A stretch of 64,000 bases of DNA. It comes from Branchiostoma lanceolatum. Taxonomy: Eukaryota > Chordata > Leptocardii > Amphioxiformes > Branchiostomatidae. The stretch spans positions 6,967,501 to 7,031,500 of the forward strand of contig NC_089723.1 of NCBI RefSeq assembly GCF_035083965.1, written 5' to 3'. The notes under the pieces were generated by a model. That model saw only the letters and a program-made list of their open reading frames with translations. It ran no database searches and was not told where the DNA came from. Of this stretch, positions 53,100-64,000 are shown piece by piece. The translations under genes were made by a program, and so were the position numbers. The stretch's first letter is position 1, and the number at the start of each line of letters is the position of its first letter.

Positions 53100-54108
53100 C
53101 AAACTTTGGAAGCTCCTGAACAACGTAGGCTTTGTCTTGATTGTTATAACAACGTAGAAATAGTCATAGGCGTCAAATTGAATCAAAAACACGGAGAAGA
53201 AAGGTGTGTTTCTCACGCCTGACAAATTTTTCAGACCTCGACGGCCATTTTGGAATGGTTTACTTTTATACAGGGGTATACTTGAAGCTGACTCAATGTA
53301 CACGATTTGTTAAAACAAAAATGGAATCATATTTCTACGAAATTGAACAATTAACTAGTTACTAGTATTAATAACTACTTATGTAATCTTTACAACGTAA
53401 CTATGATACATGGTACATATTTGTACATAAATGTTTAAATCTTATACCCTTGCCACAAATGATCTCGCCCTACCCATCATTCCAACAACTAGCGTGGCTC
53501 CACGGACTAGTTGCGCCACCGATTGATGGCTGGTGGTACTGCAGCTACACTCTACTTCCATCTGACCGATCAAAAATTGTTTTTCATGATATATCAATCA
53601 CATATAACTAAAAACAAACAGTCATTGAATAATCTTATCTTACATACTGACCATACTTTTGAGGAGAATATTTACCAATCAAAAATTGACTTGCACCATA
53701 TCTACGGAGCTAAAAGACAAAGCCACTGGTTGGTCTCGGCCCAAAAGTAATGACCTATCAACATTCATTTTGAATCAACAGGTAGCCAATCAGTCTTAAA
53801 AATATCATCTCTATCGCTGTTAATCACGGGAAAATTGACCAATCAATCGCGAGAGTAGTTTTGACCGTCAGGAAAATTAAGTGAATTAATATCAACAAAC
53901 GCTAGGAGTCGCTTTTTAACTGTCAGTCAATGCCTTGCAGTACTGCAGTACCCTTCCTCGTGTCAGCCGGGTAGTCAGTTGATCCAAAATTGTTTTCCAC
54001 AGTTCACGGACATTGAAAAAAATCCCCTCAAAAATTACATTACCATTCCAATTAACAATCCTCTTGAGCTGTATCTCATCAAAAAGTACAGTTCTGTTTA
54101 TATTCCTT
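53100..54108. other. Upstream of SNRNP48, no element seen
   Basis: No exon of a further gene supported. Confidence 0.4.
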
Positions 54109-54109
54109 T

Positions 54110-54190
54110 AGCCTGAGTGTCATCCGGTTTTATTCCAGGCTCTGCCTTCCGTGAAGACAAAGCCTGGAATTAAACAACATGACACTCAGG
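54110..54190. repeat. 30-bp-arm hairpin
   Basis: GCCTGAGTGTCATCCGGTTT then TATTCCAGGC on the left, with GCCTGGAATTAAACAACATG then ACACTCAGG on the right. The left arm recurs, in tandem form, at 58380-58470. Confidence 0.8.
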
Positions 54191-54336
54191 ATAGTATTCC
54201 TTTCCTTTTGCAATAATTTTCTTGACCACCTTGAACAGGTTTACTGTGAAATAAATGATTCTATAAATATCACTGCATTGATGACAACTGAAGCATGAGT
54301 AGATTAAACCACAAAAAGAGGGATTTATTATCAATA

Positions 54337-54945
54337 ATGACAACAAATGTATATACAGATAACAACAATGAGAAGTGAAAGCCAACACTGTCACATTTCC
54401 CCCATTCTGTATTATTATCAAACATCAATTTACTGGCTTTCGGTCAACAGATCATTTTAGTCAAATGATACATAAGGACAATAACTGTAAAAACTTGAAG
54501 CACATAAATTATGGTAACCACTTATCTATATACATTGTTTTCAGTTTTCAAAAGTACATGTAGAAAGTAAAACGGGAACAACACTAAAACAGAGCTCTAG
54601 AACAAGACTATGTCTTCTTGTACAATGACAACAACTTTACAGATAGCAACACTGAGAAGTTAAAGCTAACACTGTCACTCACATTTTCACAATTCTGTAT
54701 TCCAAACATCAATTTACTTGCTTTCCGTTCATACATCTTAATTTCCTATGACTGAGAAAATACATTTTAGTCCAATGATACATAATGGCAGTAACTGTAG
54801 AAGCTTGAATCAGATTTATTATGGTAACCTCTTTATATATTTTGTTTTCAACTTTCAAAACTACTAGTACATGTATAAATTAAAAGGGAAACAACACAAA
54901 TATATAGAAAACAGAGCTCTCGAACAAGCCCATGTCTTTTCATAC
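54337..54945. repeat. Tandem duplication of about 290 bp downstream of the orphan minus-strand gene
   Basis: Blocks AACATCAATTTACT, AATGATACATAA, AACTGTA(G/A)AA and ACAGAGCTCT(A/C)GAACAAG occur in the same order in 54337-54615 and 54626-54945. A minus-strand AATAAA (54815-54820) lies in one copy. Confidence 0.75.
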
Positions 54946-55308
54946 TCAAGAACCACTGTCTCTTCAGTGTCGATTATTCTGAGGTAGAATCAAGTCAATT
55001 TACATGGAGTCTATGTCTTCAAACATGTTCAATTTTGATACGTTTGATTTGTAAAGGCTCGGAAAGGGAAATCTTTGCATGCAATCCTGTACTTGAGTCC
55101 TTTTAAATCTTGAAAAGATAACAATAACACTTTGTTGACTGTATGGCTGGTTTCAATGTCCTTTGATAAGTTTCACCAACCAACTATTACAGCAGTGCTG
55201 TCTAAGCTCCTTCAACACTGCCTTGCTCACTTGGTATACAAATGTACAAACGCATGTGAAATATATTAAATCCATCGACATTTTACTGACAAGTTCCCAT
55301 TTACTCCT

Positions 55309-55756
55309 TCACAATGTCGAAGGTGCAAGGGCATTGAACTCTGCGTCACTCCTCGGACATATCTTCTTAAACTTCGGAAAGTCCTGCTGGTTTTTGTCCA
55401 CAAAGAAGTCTCTGTCAGAGTCTTGGTGGTAGAACTGCTTGGATTTGGTGGACAGGCCCTTTTGTTTGACCTGGTCTACAAGGTTGACTTTGGGTTTGAC
55501 AGGAACACATACTGTCTGGGTGGGCTGATACACTGGACCAAGTCCAAACCTGCAAGCATAAGTACAACATATAAACATTTAGTCTGGAAAACAATGTTAT
55601 ATACATTTTCAAAAAGTTTAACATAACCAGCTACAACATGCACAATAGTCTGAATGAGCAACATATATTGTTGACTTGTAACTTTTGTTGTTAAAAAATC
55701 AAATAATAATTAATTAGCTATTTGCCACATGTGTGTGTGTGTGTGGTGTGTGCATG

Positions 55757-55802
<46 letters not shown>

Positions 55803-56733
55803 CATGTGTGTGTGTGTGATGAACTTCGAATTCATGTCAAATACATAATAATCTTTAGTAGAGGCTGTATTGGAAATATTTCCCTTTCAGTTTCACACAC
55901 ATGTAGTCAACTGATGGAAACCCATCACAAACTCTTCTTCACAACAAAAGCATAAATTTTCATTAAGTTCAAGTTCTGGAAGCAAAGACAACTAACCATC
56001 TTCTCTGCTCTGGCAGGTAGATGGTCTGAGGGACACACGCTGGCTTCTTTTCCGGCATGCCTCCGAACCAACTGTGCCTTTTTTCTGAGTTGGTTAGTGT
56101 GACTTTGGGTGGTGTTCCTGCAGGTAAAGACTCTGTCGACGTGGATCTATTCTCGGCTGTCAGCTGCGCTATCTTCCCCGGAATACGCTGAACTTTGGTT
56201 ACCTCCCCTGCCACGCCCTTGTGGAGATCGTCCGGAGCCAAAGACACACCCGCGTTCTTCTGAAAGTCTTGTGCCTCCTTTAAGAGTCCTTTTCCCTGGA
56301 TGGGGATCTTCGGTGCTGGTCTGGATACAGGACGACTTAGTGGTACTACAGTAGGCTGTACTCTTGCCAGTGGGTCTGTTGTTGTCTCTTCTGTTTCCAT
56401 CTGTGCTGCGAGATGTGAGAACTTGCTAGGTCTGGGTTTGCTATAGTGCAAGGGTCCCTTTGCTGCATACGTAGTTGGTGGGGTCTCAGGCCTGGCGTCG
56501 TCCCACTCATTTTCGTAACGGTCCTTCTTTTGAAATGTGAGGCGTTTGAGTTCAGGCTTCGTCTTACCCTGTATGGGGACGGGATCGGATGTGGCAGTCC
56601 CCTCCATGGTCTCTCTTACTTGTGGAATCGTCTTGAGAGCCCTGCTTTGCCGTAACTTCTTAAAGTCTTGGACTGTAATTCTGAGATCCTTCACACTTCT
56701 TCTTGCCCAACAATCCTAGCATACATTGAAAGG
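55309..56733 (-). CDS. Uncharacterised basic, proline-rich protein (two exons)
   Basis: Exons 55997-56733 and 55309-55549 join in phase 2 (TG|G, donor GTTAGT, acceptor TTGCAG) and end NALAPSTL. The open frame is about 320 codons from a stop at 56718. The first in-frame ATG is at 56607, giving about 284 aa (METGTATS is not the start; it reads MEGTATSDPVPIQ). I do not recognise a family. Visible: repeated PIQGK motifs near the start and middle, RYENEWDDARPETPP, SWFGGMPEKKP, QTIYLPEQRRW|FGLGPVYQP across the junction, and a charged C-terminus DRDFFVDKNQQDFPKFK. No signal peptide, membrane segment or zinc ligand pattern. Composition suggests a largely disordered cytoplasmic or nuclear protein. The start codon is the weak point: codons upstream of 56607 stay open but hold no ATG, so an undetected 5' coding exon is possible. 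Confidence 0.75.
55727..55818. repeat. (GT)n microsatellite
   Basis: GT dinucleotide run with a few GTGC and GCAT interruptions, in the intron of the orphan gene. The cysteine/valine-rich plus frame over it is an artefact. Confidence 0.95.
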
Positions 56734-56786
56734 CTGCATGGAGAAGAGAAACAAACATCTTGGTAAGTTCACAGACATAACTATTA

Positions 56787-56998
56787 AATACTGTAAATGC
56801 AGAAATGTTCACGGTGGTTCTTTGTGCGCGGTTTTCGCGGTAAGCTCTTCGCTGCTAACTTAAACCACCGCAAACATTTTTTCCCTCCGACCCCTATGTC
56901 TACTATTGTCTCAAATGCGAACTTAAGACCACCGCGAACACTCCATTTTCTCCCTACCGCGAGATTAAACCCACACCAATCTAAATGCATTTACAGTA
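56787..56998. mobile_element. TCGCGG-type MITE, copy
   Basis: TACTGTAAATGCAGAAATGT then TCACGGTGGTT at the left; AATCTAAATGCATTTACAGT at the right. Confidence 0.8.
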
Positions 56999-57415
56999 GT
57001 AAGGAACAGGAGGAAATCTCACACGAAAGAAAAATCTTTGTCTAACTTTGACAAATCCTTGACTAAGCAGAGGACTTAAAAAAACATAAGGCTTAGAGAC
57101 AATAAATGTGTTTTGTTTTCCTGTTAAAACACCTTGCAATGATAAATCTGCACAGCAACAGTTTAAGACTTCACATCATGATAATGCCAAATCATGACTC
57201 ATGGCAAATTATGTTGTTCTGAGGCCCATGGCGACTGGACATACAGCAGTTGTCTAACTGAATTAATAACGTTCTGTAGCCTGGGTGAAAGCGCTTTATA
57301 TTAGCCACTGCCATCATAACAAATTATAGAATGTTGCATGACAATTTATTTTTGAACCCCCTGCGCTGTTTATGGCATAGTTGTAAATCATGTTGTTGTT
57401 GTATGCTGTCATGAC
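56999..57415. other. No recognisable element
   Basis: Nothing supported; probably intron or upstream of the orphan gene. Confidence 0.4.
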
Positions 57416-57490
57416 AGTCACGAGATTATAGCGCCCCCCCCCCCCCCCCCCATAAATTTTCTGGGGGAGGGGGGCGCTATAACGGTAGAC
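57416..57490. repeat. Poly-C/poly-G hairpin
   Basis: TTATAGCGCC followed by about 17 C, a short ATAAATTTTCT loop, then GGGGGAGGGGGGCGCTATAA. The ends are perfect inverted repeats, so it may be a minimal MITE. Confidence 0.8.
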
Positions 57491-57654
57491 ACATCTATCC
57501 CCGAAAGAAATTAAACGTTTCAGTCACAAAACTGAGTCTGACATCGCTTTAAACCCGACAAAAATGTTAAAATCTTTCCATATAAATGTTGTGGGTAAAT
57601 CTGTTAAACTCAGAATCAGATAACTAGCTAATATGATCATAAAATTGCGGCCAA

Positions 57655-57960
57655 CTCACCAACTTTTACCGTCCCAAAAAATATGTCGCAGACCCTCGGA
57701 CACAACAGCTTTCGTTTCGTCTTCACAAAACGACCAAGATTGATGGGTAGAGTCTTTGTCCACCGAAGACAACACTACAGCTTCTAAGAAACCTCCTAAA
57801 CGTCTCAGAGCTACAGGTTTCAACTCTAAAATCTTAGAAACCTTCTACTGACTAATGTAAAACGTTTACTCGAACGAAAATAAAAGACCGGCAAACCGGC
57901 TTGGAGCGGATTGCACCAGGTCGTGACGTCATCAAGTCGACTACGTCATATATTTTTTAC
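57655..57960 (-). promoter_or_regulatory. Probable promoter and 5' exon of the orphan minus-strand gene
   Basis: A canonical CRE, TGACGTCA, lies at about 57924, with a second partial one (TACGTCA) about 20 bp away. Downstream on the minus strand a 62-codon frame without ATG ends at GTTG|GTGAGT (57656-57658). Splicing from it into 56733 is possible as 5' UTR, but no reading frame stays open across that junction. Confidence 0.45.
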
Positions 57961-58379
57961 CTGATAAACAACCAACACTCAAACTATTTAACACTTTTAG
58001 ATAGTATCTAACATATCTTTGTGTCACAGAAATATATACTAAATAGATGTTATCTTTTTGTGTGCTGTTGATTGATAGTCTTTTGCTTTAAAAAAAAGTA
58101 TTTACCAACTTTATCCTCTACCTATGGGGTCGTGTTGCATAATAGTTGCCAGATATAGACAGGCATATCCCAAGGCATGTACTGACCAAGGACATTATAA
58201 TGTCCTTGTCCTGACGCATACATATACTAAGTGATGGGAGCGTCACATTTCTGGCCGGGCTCGTTGCAACCAGGAAAGATAAAAGTGTCTTCCAAGAAAT
58301 CATGCTCATTCACAGTTACAATGTATTTTTTGGGGTGTTTTGTGCTTTTTTTTTTCGTCCCCGCAAGCTGCCCGGTCGT
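57961..58379. other. Intergenic, nothing seen
   Basis: No exon or element supported. Confidence 0.4.
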
Positions 58380-58500
58380 AGCCTGAGTGTCATCCTGTTT
58401 CAGTTACAGGCTCTACCTTCACCAAAAAGCGTCATCCTGTTTCAGTTCCAGGCTCTACCTTCACCAGACTTGTTTCGGGGGGGGGGGGGGGGTCGTAGGG
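58380..58500. repeat. 42-bp tandem duplication and poly-G tract
   Basis: GTCATCCTGTTTCAGTTACA and GTCATCCTGTTTCAGTTCCA occur 42 bp apart, each followed by GGCTCTACCTTCACCA. They share the arm of the hairpin at 54110-54190. A run of about 16 G lies at 58476-58491. Confidence 0.85.
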
Positions 58501-58794
58501 TGAGTCCAATATGGTCCCTTACACTATTATGTCTATCGTGCCCCGGAGTATGCAATGACTATAAATCCAGCTAGGATCAGAAACTTTTTTTGGCATAAAA
58601 GCCATTTATTATAGCAAAGGATCAATCAACCAGTATTAAGCAAGTAGGCAAGACGCTAATAAAAGCTAATTATTTGGCATTCTATAAGATTTATGATCAT
58701 ATTCATGAATTTATTGCCGAGAACTTATCATTTTTAGTCTTTTCTTCTGGCCCTTTTTGTGCATGTCTATGAAATTCTAGCATATTCCGGCTTT

Positions 58795-59222
58795 ATTTGC
58801 TTATTTATCTATTTCGATTTACCACATTTGTAGACATGTGGAAGGATAGACATAACAGGTGAACTATCACCTTTTCAAGATGTCATCCCAGACCGGACTG
58901 TAAGGTTTGGACCATCGCACACCGGGGCATGCCCCTACTCTTTTTCGAAGGTGTGGTGGGTTCTTTAACGTGCGCGGGGTGTGGCTCTCCCCAAACACGG
59001 GACCTCCATTTAACGTCCTATCCGAGGGACGTTCCTAACCCTAGATGAGCTAGGTACTCATTTACACCTGAGTGAAGTGAGGAAAGTCGTCTTAAGTGCC
59101 TTTCCCAAGGGCACAACGTCGGGGCGCAAGTCCGGACGTGCCACTGGGCACACCGGGATACGAACCGGGGACCCATTGTTTGACAGCCGAGTGATCTACC
59201 ACTGCGCCACACGGACACACTT
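58795..59222 (-). repeat. tRNA-derived SINE, full length
   Basis: Minus-strand head with A box TGGCGCAGTGGTAGATC and B box GGTTCGTATCC, then GTGCCCTTGGGAAAGGCACT and the body shared with 40722-41092. Ends near 58795 with a TTTATTTATCTATTTCG tail. Confidence 0.88.
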
Positions 59223-59534
59223 ATGTTGAAGATGTCAATGTAGATGAACCAGTCTCCACCAACTTTCTTCCAAATTGCAAGAGACCTGTAGAATATAAAG
59301 AAAAGAGTGTCCTTAACATAGTTAACATACTTAGCACAACTGCAGTTTGAAAGTACCATCTCATATGTTGTTGTGTCCGTGGCCATCCAGTAAAGTATTA
59401 TTGTAAAATAATTGGTTAATATCATGGTGCATCGTTTGTGCATGAAAGCAAAATATAAACAGATAAACAACAATTTTTATGTTATTATACAATGACATGT
59501 GCTTGTTGTATTTCTCAGGGGGTTCAGTTACAAT
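59223..59534. other. Intergenic, nothing seen
   Basis: The 151-codon minus frame across 59018-59473 is partly SINE and is not believed. Confidence 0.45.
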
Positions 59535-59535
59535 G

Positions 59536-60636
59536 TAACGTTGGGTAACCTAAATTCGGGATTTTTCCGATAATGGTTGACTGAAATCAATCTAGCAGAA
59601 CAATAAACCATCCTTTTTTTCTATTATTCTGTCAGTATCATGTATTATCTTTGCACTAATCATATATATGGTAGATTTTGTCTCTAGTCGTGCTGACACC
59701 ATAATATTTCAACTTGAAACTACCGTCCGCCGCACGCACAATTATGGTGCTGTCGGACAGGGGGGCACATTAATTCGGGAGGGAAGATTCGTCTTGAATA
59801 TCTTACCGCTAATCACATTATATACAGCAGCTATTCGTTCTATCCTTGGCTTGAGGAGAGTGCTATGGATATAGACGTGTCCAAGTAAAAAAAATACACG
59901 AAAAAACGGCCGTACCGCACACATCAGGCCAGTTCGGGAACAACCCGTGTGTTGAGTCGGTACGGTAGAACTTCACTCAAAGTCGGCCCATCGTCATCAT
60001 CGGGCAACGTGTAAGTCGTTACATTATTCATGGGAAGTTAGCTGGATGCCGTAGCAATGGCAATACTACTATGTCCATGTGTCCCTTTGTGTGTTAGGAG
60101 CAAACTTTGAGGAAAATATCTTCCTCAGTCCACTATCACACGCAGCATTTAGACAAAAAAGTGTTCCTCACAAACCTTTGTCGTCTGCTTGACAACAGGA
60201 TTCTGGTTAACAATATGGCGGCGGGAAAATACACGTGCCGTAGGTTGTAGCAACAGAGAGGAGTTTTGATGATTGATCACACTTAGAATCCAGTTGCAGG
60301 TTTGCAAAAGAGATTATAATAAGTTGTCTTATAAATAATTGTGTTTAGCAGGCAGGAGATGTGACATTTGTCTTATAAACCAGCGAACAACCGTGCTGGG
60401 TGATTCTCCCACGAAGCCCCCAGACTCTGTCAATAAGGGACGGAGAGTTTTTGACGTCGCCAACTTCTAATGCATGGTTATCGAAGCTTTTCAGCCAGTG
60501 TTCTGAATACGTTAGTCTATCTGCTTTGCATTGCTGGCGTTATAACTGATTTTGCATCTAGCACATATCCCTAAATACCCCGTTTTCGAAAAATCCCGAC
60601 TTTAAGTACCCCACGAATTTAGGTTACCCAACGTTA
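59536..60636. mobile_element. 1.1-kb TIR element without transposase
   Basis: Left end TAACGTTGGGTAACCTAAAT then TCGGGATTTTTC; right end GAAAAATCCCGACTTTAAGT then ATTTAGGTTACCCAACGTTA. TA at both ends. About 1 kb inside shows no transposase-like frame. A single 68-codon plus frame (59668-59874) has no motif. Confidence 0.7.
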
Positions 60637-60998
60637 CCTATTGGTCATTCTTACAGTGCTCTGTGGCGCCACCGTCATCCTAGAGTCAATTTTTACAGGA
60701 CGATGACCCTCATCCCCAGCATTCGCTATTTACCCCCTCTCCCAAATAGTCATATAGGATTCATTCAAAGAATCAGACCGATTCAAAGATTCATATCGTA
60801 ATCTATTGAACGTAAGTCGGAAAGAAAAACGTTGGATTGTTTTACCAGTATCAGGTCTCTGTTTGTAAATACTGTAGTCGAGCAGAAAGAATCACATCAG
60901 AGGGATTGTTTGTAGACAAAAATTTACATAATGGAGCTGCACAATTTACACCGCTGCCAACACCCTTTGAGGGTGAACCATTGATAACGTCGAGGTTT
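60637..60998. other. Intergenic, nothing seen
   Basis: No feature supported. Confidence 0.4.
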
Positions 60999-61335
60999 AT
61001 TATCTCCATGAAAAATGGAGATATAGTTTTGGGTGGGTCTGTCTGTGTATGTGTCTGTGTGTTTGTGTCCGGACTACTGTAGTCAGCATAACTCAATAAC
61101 CTCTCAATGGATTACAATGATATTTGGTATGTGGGCGGGTGTTATGAAGCCAAAGTTCAAGGTCAATTTTGGGCCTCCCGGTATGTGACCTTGGTACTGC
61201 AGCAGAACTTCAATTTTTGTATCTTTTGACCTGGACGTGCTATGGTCTTGATTTTTTTATGGCAGATAGCTTGTGATGTAATGAAGAAGTGGTGTAGGTT
61301 TGGGCTCCCTAGCAGCTTGTTAGTTGTTGCAACTT
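60999..61335 (+). repeat. Dispersed repeat family A, copy 5
   Basis: TTATCTCCATGAAAAATGGA start, CAGCATAACTCAATAACCTC (the segment that took a LINE in copy 1), GGTACTGCAGCAGAACTTCA, and AGCAGCTTGTTAGTTGTTGC at the end. Confidence 0.85.
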
Positions 61336-62590
61336 CTTGCCCGAGAACACATGCAATTTATGAATGGACTAACTAAGGGAGTAATTAAGGGTTAATCAAG
61401 GGTTAATGACCCGCCCAGAGATGTATATAGTGTCATGATATTTCTATAATATTTATATAATATCTATAGTGTCATCAATTGTCATGATAAAGTGTCGTGA
61501 TTTTCTTTAACCACCGAATAAAATCACCACTTGAGATTCATCATTCGCCACTTGTGTCACTTCTATGACGTTATTAGGTCACAACCGATATGAAATAGGG
61601 ACTTTTGATTGGTCAACTATCTGGCTATATGATAATGCAACATCACCACCAACACTGCACCAAAACAGGGATTTTCTACTTATAGCAATAACTGTCCGGT
61701 AATAAGTCTGTAGCAACCATGCCAATACTGCCATGTTAATCTTGTACTTCCAGGCATTTATCTATTGGTAAAATCCACTTTTCGTGCCGTGCCCAATAGG
61801 AACCCACACCCAAAAGCTGTTCCTTTTACTAGGTAGTTAAGCCTGATCACAAAATATCGGGTTTCCGCACGCTCGTACCCAGCGCCGCGAAGAAGCCATA
61901 GGTTTAGATCGTGGGCTCAACCAATACACAAAATAAAACTATATGGAATCCACGGCTGTCATTTTGTTTTGTTTTGTGTTTGTCTCAATTACCTTAGCAA
62001 ATCGTAAGTTGTGTGACTCTTGTGTGCGTCTCTATACAACGTGTGACTGTACACTAGTTAGCTAGTATTTTCTACAGTTACCGAGGCGAAAACAAGACGA
62101 AAGTTTACTATTTCGGGGGTAAAATGTTGCCACAATGGTGATACGTTATATCAAAGGGAACTTTAAAATGTACCTAATTTGGTGGCGCTGCGAGGGTGTT
62201 AGATTACCCTTCTAGATTGCCGAGAGGGGAGTTATGTCACGGAAGGGAGTTTGCTACGGTAGCGAGTTTGGCCTTCTCCACACATACATTCACGTCCCCA
62301 GGATACTACCGTCCTCCCAGCATGCTTCGCGCACCAAAAATACGCTCTCTGTCCCAGGGCTGTCTTTGCGAACAAACCGCTATAGTAGCCCTCATGCGGT
62401 CAAAAAGTGAATTGCATAAAAGACTCGCACTCGCATATTCAGTGGAACAAGTCAATTTATTACGACGCTGTGAAGGAGCGTGGGGTTTCCGTAATATCCA
62501 AGCAGATTTACCGGTGCCATGACAGTTGTCCAAAAAATACAAAAAGCTACCGGAATTTTTTTTCCCCCTATTATGTCACCGGTATCCCTA
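61336..62590. other. Intergenic, nothing seen
   Basis: A 108-codon plus frame at 62196-62522 lacks any motif. AT-rich micro-repeats (TATTTCTATAATATTTATAT) near 61440. Confidence 0.4.
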
Positions 62591-62709
62591 CGGAAAGCCT
62601 AATCTCCAAGACGATTTTGAGTGTCATAACAGTGGCAAAAAAAAGAAATCCAAACCGCCACCGGGATCATTTGTTTTGCCCCGGCTGTCATTGGAGATTA
62701 GGCTTTCCT
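62591..62709. mobile_element. Short inverted-repeat element
   Basis: GGAAAGCCTAATCTCCAA at the left and TTGGAGATTAGGCTTTCC at the right, about 80 bp apart, directly left of the P450 foldback element. Confidence 0.7.
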
Positions 62710-63083
62710 AGCACGTCACCGTAACGTACTGCGCCTGCGCGAAACGCTTCTATGTAATGTGCATAGGGATTCAGAAAAACGTACCATATAAGGTCGGAAA
62801 AAATATCTTATGCAACAGGAATAATTATGATGCACCGTTTACCAAACACCCAAAAGAAAACAACAGAAAAGCCGGGTTTCTGTTGGATGTTTGGTAAACG
62901 TGGCATCGTAAGTTTTCCCGTTGCATAACTGAATATCTTTTCCGACACAACATTTGGAAGCTATAGACGGAATATTATCCTTATATATGCGAACGCGACC
63001 TTATATGGTACGTTTTTCTGAATCCATATGCACATTACATAGAAGTGTTTCGCGCAGGCGCAGTACGTTCCGGTGACGTGCTG
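62710..63083. mobile_element. 374-bp foldback element abutting the P450 start
   Basis: Outer arms (62710-62795 and 62996-63083) run from AGCACGTCACCG through TGCGCCTGCGCGAAAC to GTACCATATAAGGTC, with only a few mismatches. Inner arms share TTTACCAAACA and GGAAAA.ATATCTTATGCAAC-like sequence. An extra stretch of about 50 bp (ACAACATTTGGAAGCTATAG...) sits in the right arm only. A relative without outer arms is at 25746-25905. Confidence 0.88.
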
Positions 63084-63125
63084 TTTCACACGCGGCTTAT
63101 TACACTGTTTTACTAGGCCCCCACA

Positions 63126-63507
63126 ATGGCGGATGTCTTCACGTTTCCAGAAGGTTTCCCGTTCACACTCCTGGACGTACCTACCCTACTCGTATTTGCT
63201 GTCACCTTCCTGATATCTGTGTGGTTTCTTAATTTCAAGAGGCCCGGAAACCTAAACCTGCCTCCATCGGTGCCCGGAGGTTGGCCCCTGCTACACCACC
63301 TGCCAACAATGCTTGGGGCGAATTTTCGTCTCCAGTTTGAAAAGTGGGCCAAAGAGCTTGGTGACGTTTACCATGTCAAGTTTTTTGGTAGTGAAAAAAC
63401 GGTTGTGAGTGGATACACGGCTCTCAAGGAACTGATGGAGAATGATGCGTTCTCTACACGGTTGAATGACAATTTGTCCGTTGTAACCGGACTTCATCAA
63501 CCTGAGG
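63126..63507 (+). CDS. Cytochrome P450, CYP2-clan, exon 1 (gene continues past window)
   Basis: 127 codons plus one base to the GAGG|GTAGGT donor. A haem-thiolate mono-oxygenase of the endoplasmic reticulum. Seen: a hydrophobic N-terminal anchor at about 17-37 (TLLVFAVTFLISVWFLNF), a basic halt (KRPGN), the proline hinge LPPSVPGGWPLLHHLP at about 45-60, then FEKWAKELGDVYHVKFFG and KTVVSGYTALKELM, the helix A/beta-1/helix B layout of microsomal CYP2-like enzymes. The start ACAATGGCGG is a good context. The catalytic Cys, ExxR and I-helix threonine would lie in later exons outside the window, so activity and subfamily cannot be judged. Confidence 0.9.
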
Positions 63508-64000
63508 GTAGGTGTTGTATTATAGTAGGTGTTGTATGATTCTATCGGTGTGGTCCTCACTCGTTAAAGGCACAGAAATCCCAGAGGAGAGTGTTCTGGT
63601 TCGGCTAATAATATATTTGTCAATCTTTCTGTCCAAACCCATACTTAAGACTTGAAGAAAATGGCGCTCACAAATGGCGCTCTTATAAAATCTAATAACA
63701 ATGTTTGTAACGTGAATCAAGAAGTGTCTGCTAGTGAACACGATAAGTCGAGAACGCCTAGATAGGTTGTTTACATATTTGGTATGTTGGTAGATATGTG
63801 CAAAATGATTTGCATAATTAACGAGGAAAGTTGAAAAATCTCTTGTATTGCATCATCAGTCTGTATAAAAGCTGGCACCTGTCATGTGGTACAGTCGGGG
63901 AGATATTCCCATGGGTCCATGGATTATTCCCAGGGGCATTACTGGTAGTGGTGAAAACACACTGAAAACGCCTCAGATGTAATCTCCAAGCAGATCTCCA
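63508..64000 (+). other. P450 intron 1 (partial)
   Basis: Follows the donor; no second exon found before the window ends. Nothing else supported. Confidence 0.6.

Noticed and set aside
55722-55955. Cysteine/valine-rich 77-aa plus frame
   Set aside because: Encoded by a GT microsatellite.

Overview
The window reads as an animal genome, most likely a cephalochordate (amphioxus, Branchiostoma). The reasons are short phase-consistent exons with GT/AG introns, about 63 kb of mostly non-coding DNA, and many small inverted-repeat elements. The commonest of these has ends reading like GTTCGCGGTGGTTTTAAG, a type I associate with amphioxus (family knowledge, not checked by search). There are no bacterial-style operons and no RNA genes apart from tRNA-derived SINE heads.

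Layout: (1) 1-22 kb is a gene-free, repeat-rich stretch with TA-flanked DNA transposons, MITEs, SINEs, non-LTR retrotransposon scraps, 110-174 bp tandem repeats and a 22-bp satellite. (2) 22.3-36.7 kb, plus strand, holds a thyrotropin-releasing-hormone-receptor-like GPCR in two coding exons split by a 13.2 kb intron. That intron carries repeats, a LINE reverse-transcriptase scrap, two related minisatellites and a nested two-exon orphan gene on the same strand (32.35-34.16 kb) predicted to encode a membrane protein. (3) 36.7-42.3 kb is AT-rich intergenic DNA with several inverted-repeat elements, including a head-to-head pair of about 0.5 kb MITEs. (4) 42.3-53.1 kb, minus strand, holds a nine-exon gene for the U11/U12 minor-spliceosome protein SNRNP48 (U11-48K). 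I reconstructed it exon by exon with every junction in phase (351 aa). (5) 55.3-56.7 kb, minus strand, holds an uncharacterised basic, proline-rich protein in two exons, with a likely CRE-bearing promoter near 57.9 kb. (6) 63.1 kb to the right edge, plus strand, holds the first exon of a CYP2-type cytochrome P450, whose immediate upstream DNA is a 374-bp foldback palindrome.

The genes are functionally unrelated (endocrine receptor, minor splicing, xenobiotic or sterol oxidation). The recurring theme is how local duplications and foldback elements sit on splice sites and promoters. The receptor's second 3' splice site is duplicated 96 bp upstream, SNRNP48 exon 3 has its 5' splice site in triplicate at 52-bp spacing, and the P450 start lies 43 bp from a transposon-like palindrome. 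All calls come from reading the sequence; nothing was searched or aligned by computer.
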